This document shows, in pieces, positions 20,294 to 32,400 of a stretch of 64,000 nt of DNA. The notes under the pieces are model-generated. The model was not told where the DNA came from and ran no database searches. It saw nothing but the letters and a program-made list of their open reading frames with translations. Source of the DNA: Pyropia yezoensis (taxonomy: Eukaryota; Rhodophyta; Bangiophyceae; Bangiales; Bangiaceae). The stretch spans positions 30,034,063-30,098,062 of the forward strand of contig CM020619.1 of NCBI GenBank assembly GCA_009829735.1, written 5' to 3'. Within the stretch, counting starts at the first letter, position 1, and every line of letters starts with the position of its first letter. The translations under genes were made by a program, and so were the position numbers.

Positions 20294-21137
20294 CCGTTGG
20301 AGCTGGCCGTCCTAAGCTCACAACGACAGCCTCGGCCAAGTGGGTCAAGAGGACAAATCAACCGTGCCGGATACTGCGGCGGCCTAAGGGAGTCCGCCCA
20401 CCTCGGGTAGGACTCCCCAAGAACGTAAACCCACGTCGGGTCATCGCGGTGCTGACGAGCGAGAACTTCCAGGTGGCTGGACGGGTGCAACTGGCTCCCG
20501 GCCGTGCCTGCTGTGCCCGTATCGTACTTCATACCGGGTCAGGAGCCTCCTTGATACGCAAGTCGCTATTACCAAAGAGATGAAGCTCCAACGCTGGAAG
20601 TCTAAAGCTGACCATCTGATCGACATCAATGGTGGGGTACTTCCCATCGCTGGTGCCGTGACCCTACCAACTAGGTTGGGAACCCATGAGGTCGACGTGA
20701 CCTATGGAGTAGTTGAGACTATATCGGTACCCCTGCTTCTGGGTACCCCTTATGTCGCAACACAACTGCCTTTGATTTGTGGCCCTGAGTATTGGGTCAA
20801 GTTGATGAATGGGGAGACTATCCCCATCCTTGGTAAGGGAAAGTCTGTGGCTCTTGTGACAGTCTCACAGTCGAATCCTGTTTGCTCTGTGAGGGAAGGG
20901 TTTACTGCTACCCTGCGTTTAGCCCGTAAAGTCACGTTGCCCCCAAACTCGGTGGCGCACGTTGACGTTGTAACTGATTATACGGGGAACGGATTGGTGC
21001 ATCCACACTCCCGTCTTGCTCGCAAGCACCATGTGAATGTTGCCCTTGGCACGATGGATTCTGAAGCCGGAGTCCCGTGGCGGATCCAGGTTATGAACCT
21101 GAGCTCGTAGCCCAAGTACTTCAAGTCGGGAGCCAAG
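20290..21137 (+). CDS. Protease region and start of pol, element B''
   Basis: The frame starts at the ATG that overlaps the gag stop (ATGA). It carries an aspartic-protease-like segment at about residues 80-190 with the family's [11 protein letters not shown] region and LLLGTPYV. It is interrupted at 21137 by the insertion of B'. The rest of pol is on the far side from 41362. The same protein region is present in B' at 37493-38829. Confidence 0.8.
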
Positions 21138-21606
21138 TGTGGCAAAAACTACTTGCACACACGACACCCAAGTTGGGGCGGTGTACAAGGGCTGCCTCCC
21201 GTGTCGGGGGAACCAAAAGAAGTGCAAGTCGCACACACTCTGTCCCTGTTGTGGGGCAAACCCCCCACTGACAAACAAGAGGATGGTGTGTGGTCCAACA
21301 GTTTCTTGGTCGGGACGGGGACGCAGGGCCAAGCCCCGCTGTCCCTCCCCTTATCCCCCCAGGGTCCCCTCAGAATGTCGCCACTCAGAATCTCCCACCC
21401 CAGCACCTGCCCACCAGGCCACACGAAAATTCAAGACTATAAATGCAGAAAACCCTCAAATCCAAGTTGGATTTACTACTAAGCTAACTATCCCAAACTT
21501 AGGGAATATGGACCCGAATGCAGGGGGTGGAACGGATCAGGCTAGTGGCCTGCCGCCCCTTGCATGGCACGTGTTGCCCCCCTACCTGGGGGTCAGTACT
21601 GCCACA
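21138..21606 (-). repeat. 3' LTR of element B'
   Basis: 469 bp in reverse orientation, TGTGGCA...TGCCACA on its own strand. Flanked on the outside by CCAAG. Confidence 0.92.
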
Positions 21607-21944
21607 CTCCCCTCTCCTCAGTTCCGACCGACCCGGTCGGCCATGTGAGGGGGTGCGTAAACGCACGCCTCGACGTCGGGGGCGCGACTTGCTGTCCCCC
21701 CTTGAGTACGTAACGCGGATGTGGGGGCGTTCACGTTGACCGCCCCTCTCCTCAAGCTTGCCCACTCGGCAGCTTGCTCTCCCCGGTTCACACTTTACCT
21801 TCACCAACACATCCCCTTCACCTTCCCCTTGGCCGCCCCACGCTGGGAAGGCCACCCGTCTACCCACGATCCGAGTCCCCCTCAACTTGAGGCGGGTCTC
21901 GTGCCGCTGTAGCCAGGGCGTCTCTCCCCAACTTGGGGAGAGCC

Positions 21945-23888
21945 ATGGCGACCCCGGGGGTGGAGACGGACTCTCTCGACGAGCGTATGGAGGACACCTT
22001 CTACGGTGCAGCGCCCGCCGGGACTTCCGGCGGGGGCTCCGCGATCGCTCCGGGGGATGGGACTCCCGCGTCACCCGGCTTTGGGTTGACGGCGGGATCT
22101 CCCCCGGAGGCGGGACAAGCTGTCCCGCGTGAGGCCTTGGGGCGGTGGTTTTACTCCGCTTGGCCTCTGCATGAGGAGGGGTTGACTGTTCTTCGCTGTG
22201 GCCGACTTGGCACAGCGATTGGTCGGGTATGGGACCGCCTACGGGAGAAGTATCCCCGTAGGGTCGGGTTCCCTGCCGGCTTCGGGACGGACCAGTTTGC
22301 CTTCCTGGACGACGAGGAGGTCGAAGACATACAGCGGGCCAAGGCCATGGTGGACCGCGGGGGAACTATCCCGGGTCCCGGCGACTTGCCGACCTTTACT
22401 TGGGACGCGGTGGCAACTCGCCCCCCGTACCTTCACGAGGCCGATCCGCACACTCATCACTTTGATGTGCGGATGGAGAAGGACTTCCGGCGAGGTCCCT
22501 ACTTGGTGACCTCGGCTCAACTTGAGTTTCCTCAGCAGTCTGCTGCCAGTAAGGAGCAGTACTATCCGAAGAAGCCCGAGTGGTGGCCTCAAGTTGAGGT
22601 CCCCTACGGGTTCCCGGCGTTGCTGCCACGGTTGCTTGACCACTTCGGCTCCGTCATGTTGACGGCTGGCCCTGATCACTTGGTGTGGGCCATGTTGGCC
22701 ACCCAGTGGCTCCTCGAGGTCATGTCGACCTGGGTGTCTTGTGTTCAGCGGCGGGGGATGCTCTGGCATCTCCCCCTCCGGCTTATCCAAGGTTTGGAAC
22801 AGCTTACCCCTCAGCTAGTTGCTGAGGGGTGCTCATCAGGACAACTCACTCTACTTGAGGAGATGCTCCGCCTCCACAAGTTCATCGTGTGGGAGAGCAT
22901 CGAGCACAAGTTGCGCCGCCCCACTCGTGGGCCCAAGGACGATTGCGCACTTCGCCAGTTCGTGTCGGTCGCTCGTGAACTTCACGACGGCGGTGTGGTC
23001 CGACGAGAGGGTTTGGGCATCGGGGACTACCCGTATGCCCCGGGGGTGGATCGCCACACTGCGCCGCCCCCGGACAAGTCCATAGTTATGGCCGTGCCCT
23101 CTCACGATGACTATATGACTCAACCCACTGCGAAGGCCCCGAGTCGGGGTCGCAGTTACACTCGGGCACCGCCACCTCGGCGTGCCCCTCCGCTTCCTCC
23201 TGTCCCCTACCAGCCGCACAAGGACATCACGATTAGCGTGGCCGTTGAGTCGTCCACCCCGGTGTCCCCCAACTTGGGGGCCACCCTCCTGACGGTATAC
23301 CCCAAGTTGGTGGTACCGCCCACGCCTCTAACCTCAGAGATGATGATCACGACGTTGGTGCGCACCATTTCCTGGTTGGCCGCGTCGACCGCAACCCTTC
23401 AAACTTCCGAGACTCCTCAACTTGAGGAGCGCGTTCGTACTGCAGTGGCGACCGCGAGCTGCGAGTCGGTGGCGGAGTTTATGACGGCCTAGTTGGCTCG
23501 CATCGGGGCTATGATGCCCCAGCCAGCCCCACTTGGGCGTGGCAAACGTCGCGCGAGCCGGGCATACTCGCCTTCTCGCCGTCGTCGCCGACACTCGCGG
23601 CGCTCTCCCTCCGTGTCGGAAGACGAGTTGTCTTACTCCGTCTCGGAGTCCTCGACTCCGTCAGAGTCGGAGTCGGTCCGGCGTCTGCGTCGCCAACTTG
23701 CGCGCAAGACTAAACAGAAGGGCAGCCGCGGTCGTCGCCACTTGCGCGACCGTGAGGGGCGCGACGGTTCCTACTTGGAGCCGCCGGCCCCGCCGACTGG
23801 TGGGGAGCGTTATTGCCGTGGGTCTCGCCGCTCGCCTCCACGTGAGGGCGAGGGCCGTGGGGTTGGAGAGTCTAGCATGCATGCCTAG
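21945..23888 (+). CDS. Antisense reading frames of element B' (unknown protein plus SR-rich frame)
   Basis: These lie between the chromodomain and 3' LTR of B' but on the strand opposite to gag-pol. The first frame runs from ATG 21945 to 23492 (515 codons). It has a disordered Gly/Pro start, a globular-looking middle rich in Trp, Tyr and Leu (YYPKKPEWWPQVEVPYG; LVWAMLATQWLLEVMSTWV) and a Pro/Arg region before the end. The next frame (23493-23888) is Arg/Ser-rich with RRRRRHSRR and SESSTPSESES stretches. B'' keeps the same frames at 50512-52445 with mostly conservative changes, so the protein seems selected. I recognise no family. Antisense additional frames are known from plant LTR elements such as Grande and Ogre, but no sequence link is claimed. 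Confidence 0.7.
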
Positions 23889-23999
23889 TTGGCAGCTGCC
23901 TTTGCTGTGAGAGTGTGAGGGTTAGGGCTGTAGTTAAAAGCCACTCTGCGTACCACTTCGACTTGAAGCACTCTCTTGGCATTGTTACTCGGCCTTCCC

Positions 24000-26638
24000 T
24001 CACGTTGAGGGAGGGCTGTTAGGGTCTATCTCATTCCGGGCACAGTAAGCCCGGACCTTCTCAGCGGGAAGGTCCTCCACATACTCCCACGTATCATCCT
24101 TGGCTTTGTCGCCAAACCAACGCACCCTCAACATGAGGCGGTCAGTGTCCTCATCCCAGCCGTGGTCGATGAACTTATCGAACACGTACTCCTGCGGGCC
24201 CTGTTTGGCCGCAGGCAGTGAGGGGAGGCGCCACGCTTCCAACGCACGCACCCAAGCTCGGTCGCCTGCAGGCGGTGGTGCAACTTTGACCACGTCCTGT
24301 CCGTTCACTATGCGGACCCTATCGTCACTTTCGATGGTGAAGCGCCGCCCATCAGTACGAAGGACCTGGCACGGCCCCTTCGTCTGGAATACCAACTTAC
24401 CCCCAGTTGGGGTGTGTGAGTGTACCAGCACCCAGTCACCCTGCTCGGGGACATGCTTAGCATTGCGCACCTTTTTGTCAAAGGTACGCTTGTAGCGCTT
24501 TTGTGCTTTGTCCATCTCAGCCCTGACTTTAGGGATGAGGTTTTCAAGCCTAGCAGCGAACTCCGCCTTACTCTCAGTAGGAGTAGGCGTACTGCCACCA
24601 TCCTCCCTAGTTGGGAGCGGCCGCCGCACGGCAATAGACCGCACGCGACGGGAGGTCACAAAAGCGAGGGGTACTTCCCCGGTAGATGAGTGAACCTGCG
24701 AATTGTAGGCAGTGGTAAGAATAGAAATGTATTGGTCCCACATTTTCACATGCTCACTCACATAGTGGCGCAGCTGCAGAACAATAGTTTTGTTAAAGCG
24801 CTCCACCTGCCCATTAGTTTGTGGGTGGTAGGGGGTGGCATAGTTTGCCCTAACCTCCAACATATCCAGCACTCCATGAAACAGTACAGACGCAAATTGC
24901 GGTCCATTGTCCGCTAGTGTACTATCCGGAATGCCATACGCGGCAACCCAGTGATCGAGGAAGGGTGACACGACCGACATGGCCGTGATCTCTGCCAGTG
25001 GGATCGCTCGCGTAAGTTTCGTGAAGCGATCACAGATGACCAGGAGGTACTGGTTGCCCTCTTCGGTTACTGGCAGTGGCCCAAGGATGTCCATCGCCAA
25101 CGCGGCAAAGGGCTCCTTGGCCGGGAACAATAGCATAGCAGTAGTAGGCCAACGTTCCATCAGACGGTTCTGTGCACAACTTGTGCAGGCAACCACCCAA
25201 CCGTAGAAGTCCACCACCATGGACGGCCAGTAGTACCTCGTCCTCAGGATCTGGTACAGTTTACTAGACCCCAGGTGTCCACCTGTGGGAGCGTTATGCT
25301 CCCTCTCAATACTATCCTTGAGAGATGCGGGGACGACAAGTTGTTCGGTCCCCTGGAATACCCCCCTCCTCGAGAGGAGGCCATCGTTTCCGATGAAGAA
25401 CCGCGTTTCCGCCACCGTATCCAGTGTATCCCTCCACGACTTGCAGAAGGGATCCTCGGCCTGGGCCTTCACCACCTCGTCCAGGGACAGGGGCAAGTAC
25501 TTCTTGTTCCCTGGCGCCTCGGGGTTCAACACCTGACCCGAGCGCGTGACTACCCCCACGATGGGGATGTCCTCATCGACTGGGTTAGTATCCAGCCCCT
25601 CGGTAGGTACCCGAGAAAGGCCGTCGGCAAGGGCACGTTGCCTGCCATGTCGGTACTCAATATCAAAGTTGAAGGGTGCCAGTCGCACCCTCCACCGGTT
25701 GAGACGAGTGCTCGTACAGTCCGTCTTCAAGATGAACTGCAACGCGCGGTGGTCACAGCGGATAAGGAACTTCTCACCCTCTAGGTAGTGACGAAGTGAC
25801 GTCACTGCCCACACCACTGCGAGTCCTTTCAACTCGGTGACTCCGTAGTTCTTCTCGGCCGAGTTCAGCCCCTTGCTGAAGTATCCCACCGGCTAGTACT
25901 CCTTGTCCGGCTGCTGCTGAAGCAACACACAACCAAGTTGGTCGTAGCTAGCGTCCACATCCAGGATGTACTGGCCTCCCAACCTGGGAATAGCCAGGAT
26001 AGGGGGCTTCAGCAGAAGGTCCCGAAGAGTCTCAAAGGATTCTTGCTCCACCCGACTTGGGGGAGGCAGGTTCTTCGGTAGCGTTGAGCTCACTAACTCA
26101 TTCAACGGCTTCGCCACCTTGGCGAAGCCCTTGGTGAAACGTCGGTACACGTTACACATCCCGAGGAAGCTCCTCATCTGGGTCTGGGTCCGGGGGTACT
26201 GAGCCTTACGGATGGCCCTCAAGTCTTTCTCGTTGACAGTGAGGTGCCCCGGACGGACAACATGTCCCAAGTATTCCACCTCCTGAGTGAAGAGGTGGCA
26301 CTTACTCGCCTTCAGTGACACACCGGCGTCAGCAGGTAGCTTGAACACCTGGCGAAGATGGCCAATGTGTTCCTCCGGACTTCGGGAGAACACAATGATA
26401 TCGTCTAGGTACACAAGACAGATCTGCCACCGTACTCCGGCCAGAATCATGTTCATAGCGCGCTGGAAAGTTGCCGGCACGTTACACAGGCCAAACGGTA
26501 GACGCTTGCACTGGTAGGTACCATAGTGACAGGTAAAGGTAGTTTTATGCCTGTCTTCCGGGGCAATGGGAATTTGCCAGTACCCCGCGTTACAGTCTAG
26601 GGTAGAAAGCACGTTTGCCTCCCCCAGAGAGTCCAGAC
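24000..26638 (-). other. RT (C-terminal part), RNase H, integrase and chromodomain of B'
   Basis: On the minus strand: the reverse transcriptase active site YLDDIIVFS at about 26390-26410, RNase H (DVDASYDQLGC, then YGVTELKGLAVVWA), the integrase zinc-binding region (EREHNAPTGGHLGS, then CTSCAQNR), the DDE core with MDILGPLPV, LADNGPQFAS and QTNGQVERFN, and a C-terminal chromodomain ending WEYVEDLPAEKV near 24060. The chromodomain places the element among chromoviruses; these target chromatin marks in other hosts. Confidence 0.88.
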
Positions 26639-26643
26639 AGTCG

Positions 26644-27006
26644 AGTAGCAATATGGTTGTCCGTAGTGTGACCCTAATATTAGGGGGGCTACTTCTAATC
26701 CTTAACTTTCAATTTGAGAGTCCGTACTGGTCACGGTATCTATAAGTTACGTATGACCAGAGGGACTTGCATCTTGGGGTGGAGGGTAGTTAGTAGTGTC
26801 TCCGAGGGTTTATAACGTGAGGGCCGGCGGCGAATCCACCGCCGGCCAAGGCAGAACAACAAACCCCTCCCATTTGGGCTCCCATCTTGGTCCCGTGGCT
26901 TGCGCTCCAAGGACAGCAACCTTGGCCTCCCGGTGACGTTGGTGCCGATCCCCCTTGGTGAGTGTTCCCTGAGAGTGGACGTGCGACGGATACCTATTGT
27001 GCTACA
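26644..27006 (+). repeat. 5' LTR of element C
   Basis: 363 bp, ending TGCTACA. The tips match TGTAGCA...TGCTACA of the 3' copy. Confidence 0.93.
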
Positions 27007-27007
27007 T

Positions 27008-27024
27008 TGGTGGAGCAGCAGGGG
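27008..27024 (+). other. tRNA primer-binding site, element C
   Basis: TGGTGGAGCAGCAGGGG, one base after the LTR, identical to families A' and B although the LTR bodies are unrelated in sequence. Confidence 0.85.
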
Positions 27025-27231
27025 ACGGGTTTCCGTCACCCTTGTGGTGACGCCGTCTTCGGCCCTGGCACACGGATAGGGATCCAGTCCTTTTCCTGTA
27101 CTCGTGGTGTTGCGACCTGATCGATTGTGTTGAGTTTTTACCTTTGACTGTGATCTACTGTTACTCTCCCCAATCTACCCCCTCGCTCTCTTGTTCGTGG
27201 TGATTGTTACGTCGGTTGACTGATTGTGACT

Positions 27232-29415
27232 ATGTCTACCCAAGAGACGGGGAACGTTCAAGATGACGGATCGGCGTCGACGCCGACCCCGGAGGTGACT
27301 ACGGGAACCGGGATCGGGAACCCGATCGACAACATTGAGACGCCAATGCTTTCCGGTGCCGGATCGACGGTTGGCACGGCTCGGACGGCAGGAGGCGGGG
27401 GCCCGCCTCAACTGTCGTCGACCGACCTCACTCCGCCGCCTCCTTCACCAGGGGATTCCCTGATGGCATCATTGGCCCGCATCGAGGCCCGGTTTTCCGG
27501 ACTCGACGCTCGTCAAGAGCGGACGGAGGACGCAATGGCAGTGTTGATGTCAACACGCCACACGACGGGACCCCGTCGTGTTCCTCCCACACCGGTACGG
27601 TTCGAACCGGCCGGACTACTTTCGGAGTCCACCAGGGTCAACCCCGGTGTTGCTACTCCTGGACGACCCCCGGACACAATGGGGTATGGATCCGACTCGT
27701 CGGCAGAGCTGGAACGGAGTCACACGGAGCGATGCGCTCGGAGCACCCGAAGCGGACTCCGCGGACACGACCCGGCGGATACTTACGCCGGTGGAGAGTC
27801 GGTCATTGGGGGAGGGGGTACCCTCTCACAGTACCCCCACGACGAAGGAGGCCAGGCAACTCGGGTTCCCGAGGTGCCGACGCCTGAAGTACCATCTTCA
27901 GTGGTGGAAGCTATGACCGCGCAGGTAACTGCGAGCCTACTGAGGCGGATGGAGTCCGATGAGTTTGCTGATCAACTGGCTAAACGCCTGGATATCCAGG
28001 ACGCTGACACGGAGATCGTCAACGAGGTCTTCCGGTCGGTACTGACTCCCGAACGTTATCGTTAGGAGGACCGCTCTACCACCGTATCGGAATCGATGCG
28101 TAATACGTCGCATCGGGCGATCCGCTCTATGCAGACCCTTATGAAGGGAGTCCCTATGTTCGGGGGCCCCAACGGACGCCCGTTGGCAGTCATTGGCTTC
28201 TTGACTAGCTTCAAGGCAGCCGCGGACAAGGCGCTCGTCAGCGAGGGGCTGGCCCTGGAGATCCTCCCGTTCTTTGTTGATGAACAGGTGCGAGGCATTC
28301 TTCGCCAGGCATCCCCGATGCCGGGAATGAGGGTCGCGGCCACCCCCATGGATTACCGTGGGATTCTCAAGGAGCTGCTGAGCAGCTACCTCAGTGAGGA
28401 CAAGTGCGAGGACCACTACCGGGCCCTGCGCACTGCCACCGCCCAGACCTGGGAGGACGAAGAGATGTTTGGACGCCGGATCCAAGAGCTCGACTTCGAG
28501 CTGGGGAAGCTCCTCGGTGAAGGGGAACTACGGGCCATCCTGTTCGCAGGAGTACCCAACTACGTGCGGATATCCGCACGGGGCGCCAATACGGCACGGA
28601 CGAACTTCAGTTGACTGATGCATATGTGCAAGTCCCTAGGGGACGCCTACCGGGTGCTTCACCCGGAATGTGCCTTGGCCCCGAAGCCCAAGGGTGAGGG
28701 AGGCAAGCCCAGTCTTACCCCGGTACCGAGGCAAGAGAAGGTGGAACGTAAGACTGCACCAGTACTGGTGGCAACCGAACATACCCCTACCGGTGAGGAT
28801 GAACCTCTAGTCGACCAACAGGGCCACCTGTTGCTACCGGCGACGCCGGTGATTGATGAGCATGGTACGGTAGCGTACATCGCCCCGGCTGGAACCCAGT
28901 TCAAGGTCAGCGAGGGCCCGGGACGTCGCGTCCCGTACGTACGGACTACGGGGTACTCCCCGGTGACGGGCAACCCGCACCAACCCTCGCCAACATGGGC
29001 GGTGCGCACGGAGGCACCTCCGCAGATTGCGGGCCGACCCAACCGGTTGGGGGAGTCCATGTTCCGGTTGACCCAAGGACCCAAGGCCTACCAGGGAGCA
29101 GGCACTCGGGCGCCCGAGGGAGGCAACCGCAGGTACGGGGCTACCCCGACGCGAACCCAAGGGGGGACCGGCACGTCCGGATGTATGTTGTGTGGGGATC
29201 CCCAGCACTGGGTGTCTTCCTGCCCACTCATCCCCGAGGAGTCTCGGCGGGCAGCGGCGCAACGCAAGGCATCCACCGGGGGGTATCCCGCCAGAGCACA
29301 CGGACCCGCACCGGGTAGGCAGCCAGCTCCAGGTGGAGTACTGGCCGTCGAGGAGGCACCTCCTCAGCCGGATGTCCCGGAGGATAGTACTCGGCCGAGC
29401 ACGGGAAACGAGTAA
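27232..29415 (+). other. Gag region of element C
   Basis: The region starts at ATG 27232. A Pro/Thr-rich N-terminal part with short helices is followed by a capsid-like part at about 28096-28614 (VIGFLTSFKAAADKALVSEG, comparable with the KACDDNAISEG helix of B). A basic Pro-rich part then carries a CCHC-type knuckle (CMLCGDPQHWVSSC) at about 29180-29225. Less similar to the Gags of A, B and E than those are to each other. Confidence 0.75.
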
Positions 29416-29423
29416 GAGGAAGG

Positions 29424-32400
29424 ATGACCGGGGGGCGCTGGGGTAACCCAAGCAAGCCACCGCGGAGTACCGCGGGGAAAGCCCCACGGAGAGCGCGGTT
29501 GAGCCGACGCCGCATCAACCCCCGGGTACACCTTCCGGCCCCGACGACACGGCGTCAGGGGATTGATGACCAACCACCAAGGGGGGGAGGAGAGGACGGG
29601 ACGCCCCGTCACGTTGAACCAGCCAAGGGCCCTGTCCAGGATGCCCGAGGAACACCGGATATCAGTGTAGGACATGTACTGTTTACCTTGGAGAACTTCA
29701 AGGTATCAGCCACACTGGGGGTTGACCCCCAGTCGACACGATCGTACTACCCTTTACTGGATACAGGGGCCGGACCCAACCTTATCCGGAAGGATACCCT
29801 CCCGGTCAAGTGGCTTCCGCGAGTCAGAGTGACTCGAGGACCCACCATCAAGGATGCGAATGGTCGCCTCGTTCGTACGACCGCAGCGATGTCGCTGCGG
29901 GTTACCATCGGGGAACTCACCACGGAAGTCGACTTCCTGGTGTGTAAGACCCTATCGGTGCCCTGCATACTGGGGTGCACCTTCATCAACGTTCACGTGG
30001 ATGCAATCCGGCCAGGCCGGAGGACCGTCGAGCTTCAAGAAGCCGACGGGACGAAGCGAGGACATACGGCTATCGTCAGGGACCTGACGCGACAAGGGAG
30101 CCACGTTAACGTGGCTGAGGTGTACGCAAGTGTCGAGCCGAAGACACTTCGGTTGGCCAAGCGAACTCGCTTTGAGCCGTTGTCGGAGACAGTCCTCCCG
30201 GTTAACTGTGACCTCGCAGGCATCTGCAGAGTCCAGTCCAACCTGCGGACGTACAAGCGCCATGGGTTGACCATGGCCAACGGTCTCATAGACCTCCCAG
30301 CAGGAGGGTCGTCCCTCCTAGTGATGGCGAACTATCGCCGTAAGGCAGTCACCCTCCCGAAGGGAACTATCCTCGGGATTGCCGAACTCTACGAAGGAGA
30401 TATCGTTACCCCTGACAAGGAAGGTCAAGTGGAACCACTTGAGGTGTTGGCAGCCGCCGAGACCACCGAGCGACAGCAACCCGATGACGGGAAGCCTAAC
30501 CCATCGGCGGATCCGGCGGACATGCCGCCAAAGCACCAAGAAGCACTGAAGGCCCTGGCCGAGGCTGACCTCGACCACCTTCCCCCTTCGGTAGCCGAAG
30601 GGGTACGACGGATGCTAAGAAAACATGACGTCATGTGGACAGGCGGGGCCTTGGGTACCATTGGGGCAACCCAGCATCGTATTGACCTGGTACCAGGCGC
30701 ACGCCCCGCCCGGTCACAACCGCACCGAGCGGGACCTATGCAACGAGAGATCGTTGATGGAGAAGTGAAGAGGATGAGTGAAGCGAAGGTGATACGACCT
30801 TCGATGTCGGAATGGGGTGCCCCAGTCGTTATCGTACCGAAGAAGGATCAAACTCCTCGGTTTTGCATCGACTATCGACGCCTCAACTTGGTTACCAAGA
30901 AGGACTCATACCCTTTACCAAGGATGGATGAATGCATCGACTCCCTAGGGGTAGCTACGGTGTTTACCACCATCGACTGCAATGCCGGATACTGGCAGAT
31001 CCCGGTAGCGGACGAGGATATCCCCAAGACGGCATTCGTCTGTCACAGTGGAGTGTACGAGTTCCTAAAGATGCCTCTCGGATTGTCCAACGCCCCCGCT
31101 ACCTTCCAGCGGGCTATCGACATTATACTGTCGGGGGTGAAGTGGCGTAAATGCCTAGTGTACCTCGATGACGTCATCGTCTTCTCGCGTAACATGGATG
31201 ACCATGTGCAACATGTTGACGAGGTACTCACCCTCTTGAGGAACGCCGGGGTAACCCTGCGTCTGAAGAAGTGCGCCTTCTTCCAACAGACGGTCGAGTA
31301 TCTGGGCCACCGGATAACCCCTGGTAAACTAGGGGTACTAGAAGCCAATACCCGGGCACTCCGGGATGCCCGGTTCCCTAACACCCAGACGCAGCTCACG
31401 AGCTTCCTGGGAATGTGCAATGTATACCGACGGTTCGTCAAGGACTTCGCTCGGATAGCTAAACCGTTAACGGTTCTTACGAGCAGTACCTTACCCAAGG
31501 TACTCCAACCCCCTTCGCCTAGCGAAGAGGAGGCAATCGAGTCGCTGAAGCGAGCCCTACTATCGCTACCCGTCCTTGCGTTACCGCTTAGACGGGGTAC
31601 CTTCGTCATCGATGTCGATGCGTGTGATACACAAGTGGGATGCACCCTGTTGCAGGGAGAGACGTTGATCGGTACCGATAACGTTATCCCGGACCTACGT
31701 CCGGTAGGGTACTTCAGCCGGACACTCAACCCGGCTGAGCGTAACTATAGTGCCACCGAGCGTGGATGCCTCGGAGTTATATGGGCAGTGCAACTGCTCC
31801 GTCCATACCTGGAGGGCTACAGGTTCATCGTGAGGTCCGACCACGAACCCCTACGATGGCTCCTCAACCTTGGTGACAAGGATTCCGATAGCCATGGGAG
31901 GCTAGCCCGATGGAGGCTGAAGATGGCCGAGCACGACTACCGTACCGTGTATAAGGCTGGGTCGACCCACCATCTCGGAGACGCATTGTCTCGACTCGAT
32001 TCCCCGAGGGGGGATACCCGCCCGGTGGACGAGGACATCCCGGTGGTACCGGTCTGCATGGTGGGTAACGCTACCCAAGGTATGGTTGACCATACCATGG
32101 CACACCAAGCATGCCCACTGACCCTCGCGGACTTCCGCGATGCACAAGCCAATGACGACGACTGTAGACGCCATCGCGCTAACCTCCTGGCCGGTACGGC
32201 CGGAATCTTCTCCGAGAACGAGGACGGACTCATATACCGGCGGGCACCCGCCGATGGACGACATCAAGTCGTGGTTCCCGTGTCCTTACGGCAAGCCTTC
32301 ATGGAACGAGAACACGAGAACCCTACAGCCGGACACCCGGGGGGTTCACGTATGTTCGCAGCAATGCGAAGGTTCTTCCACTGGCCAGCAATGGCCGTCG

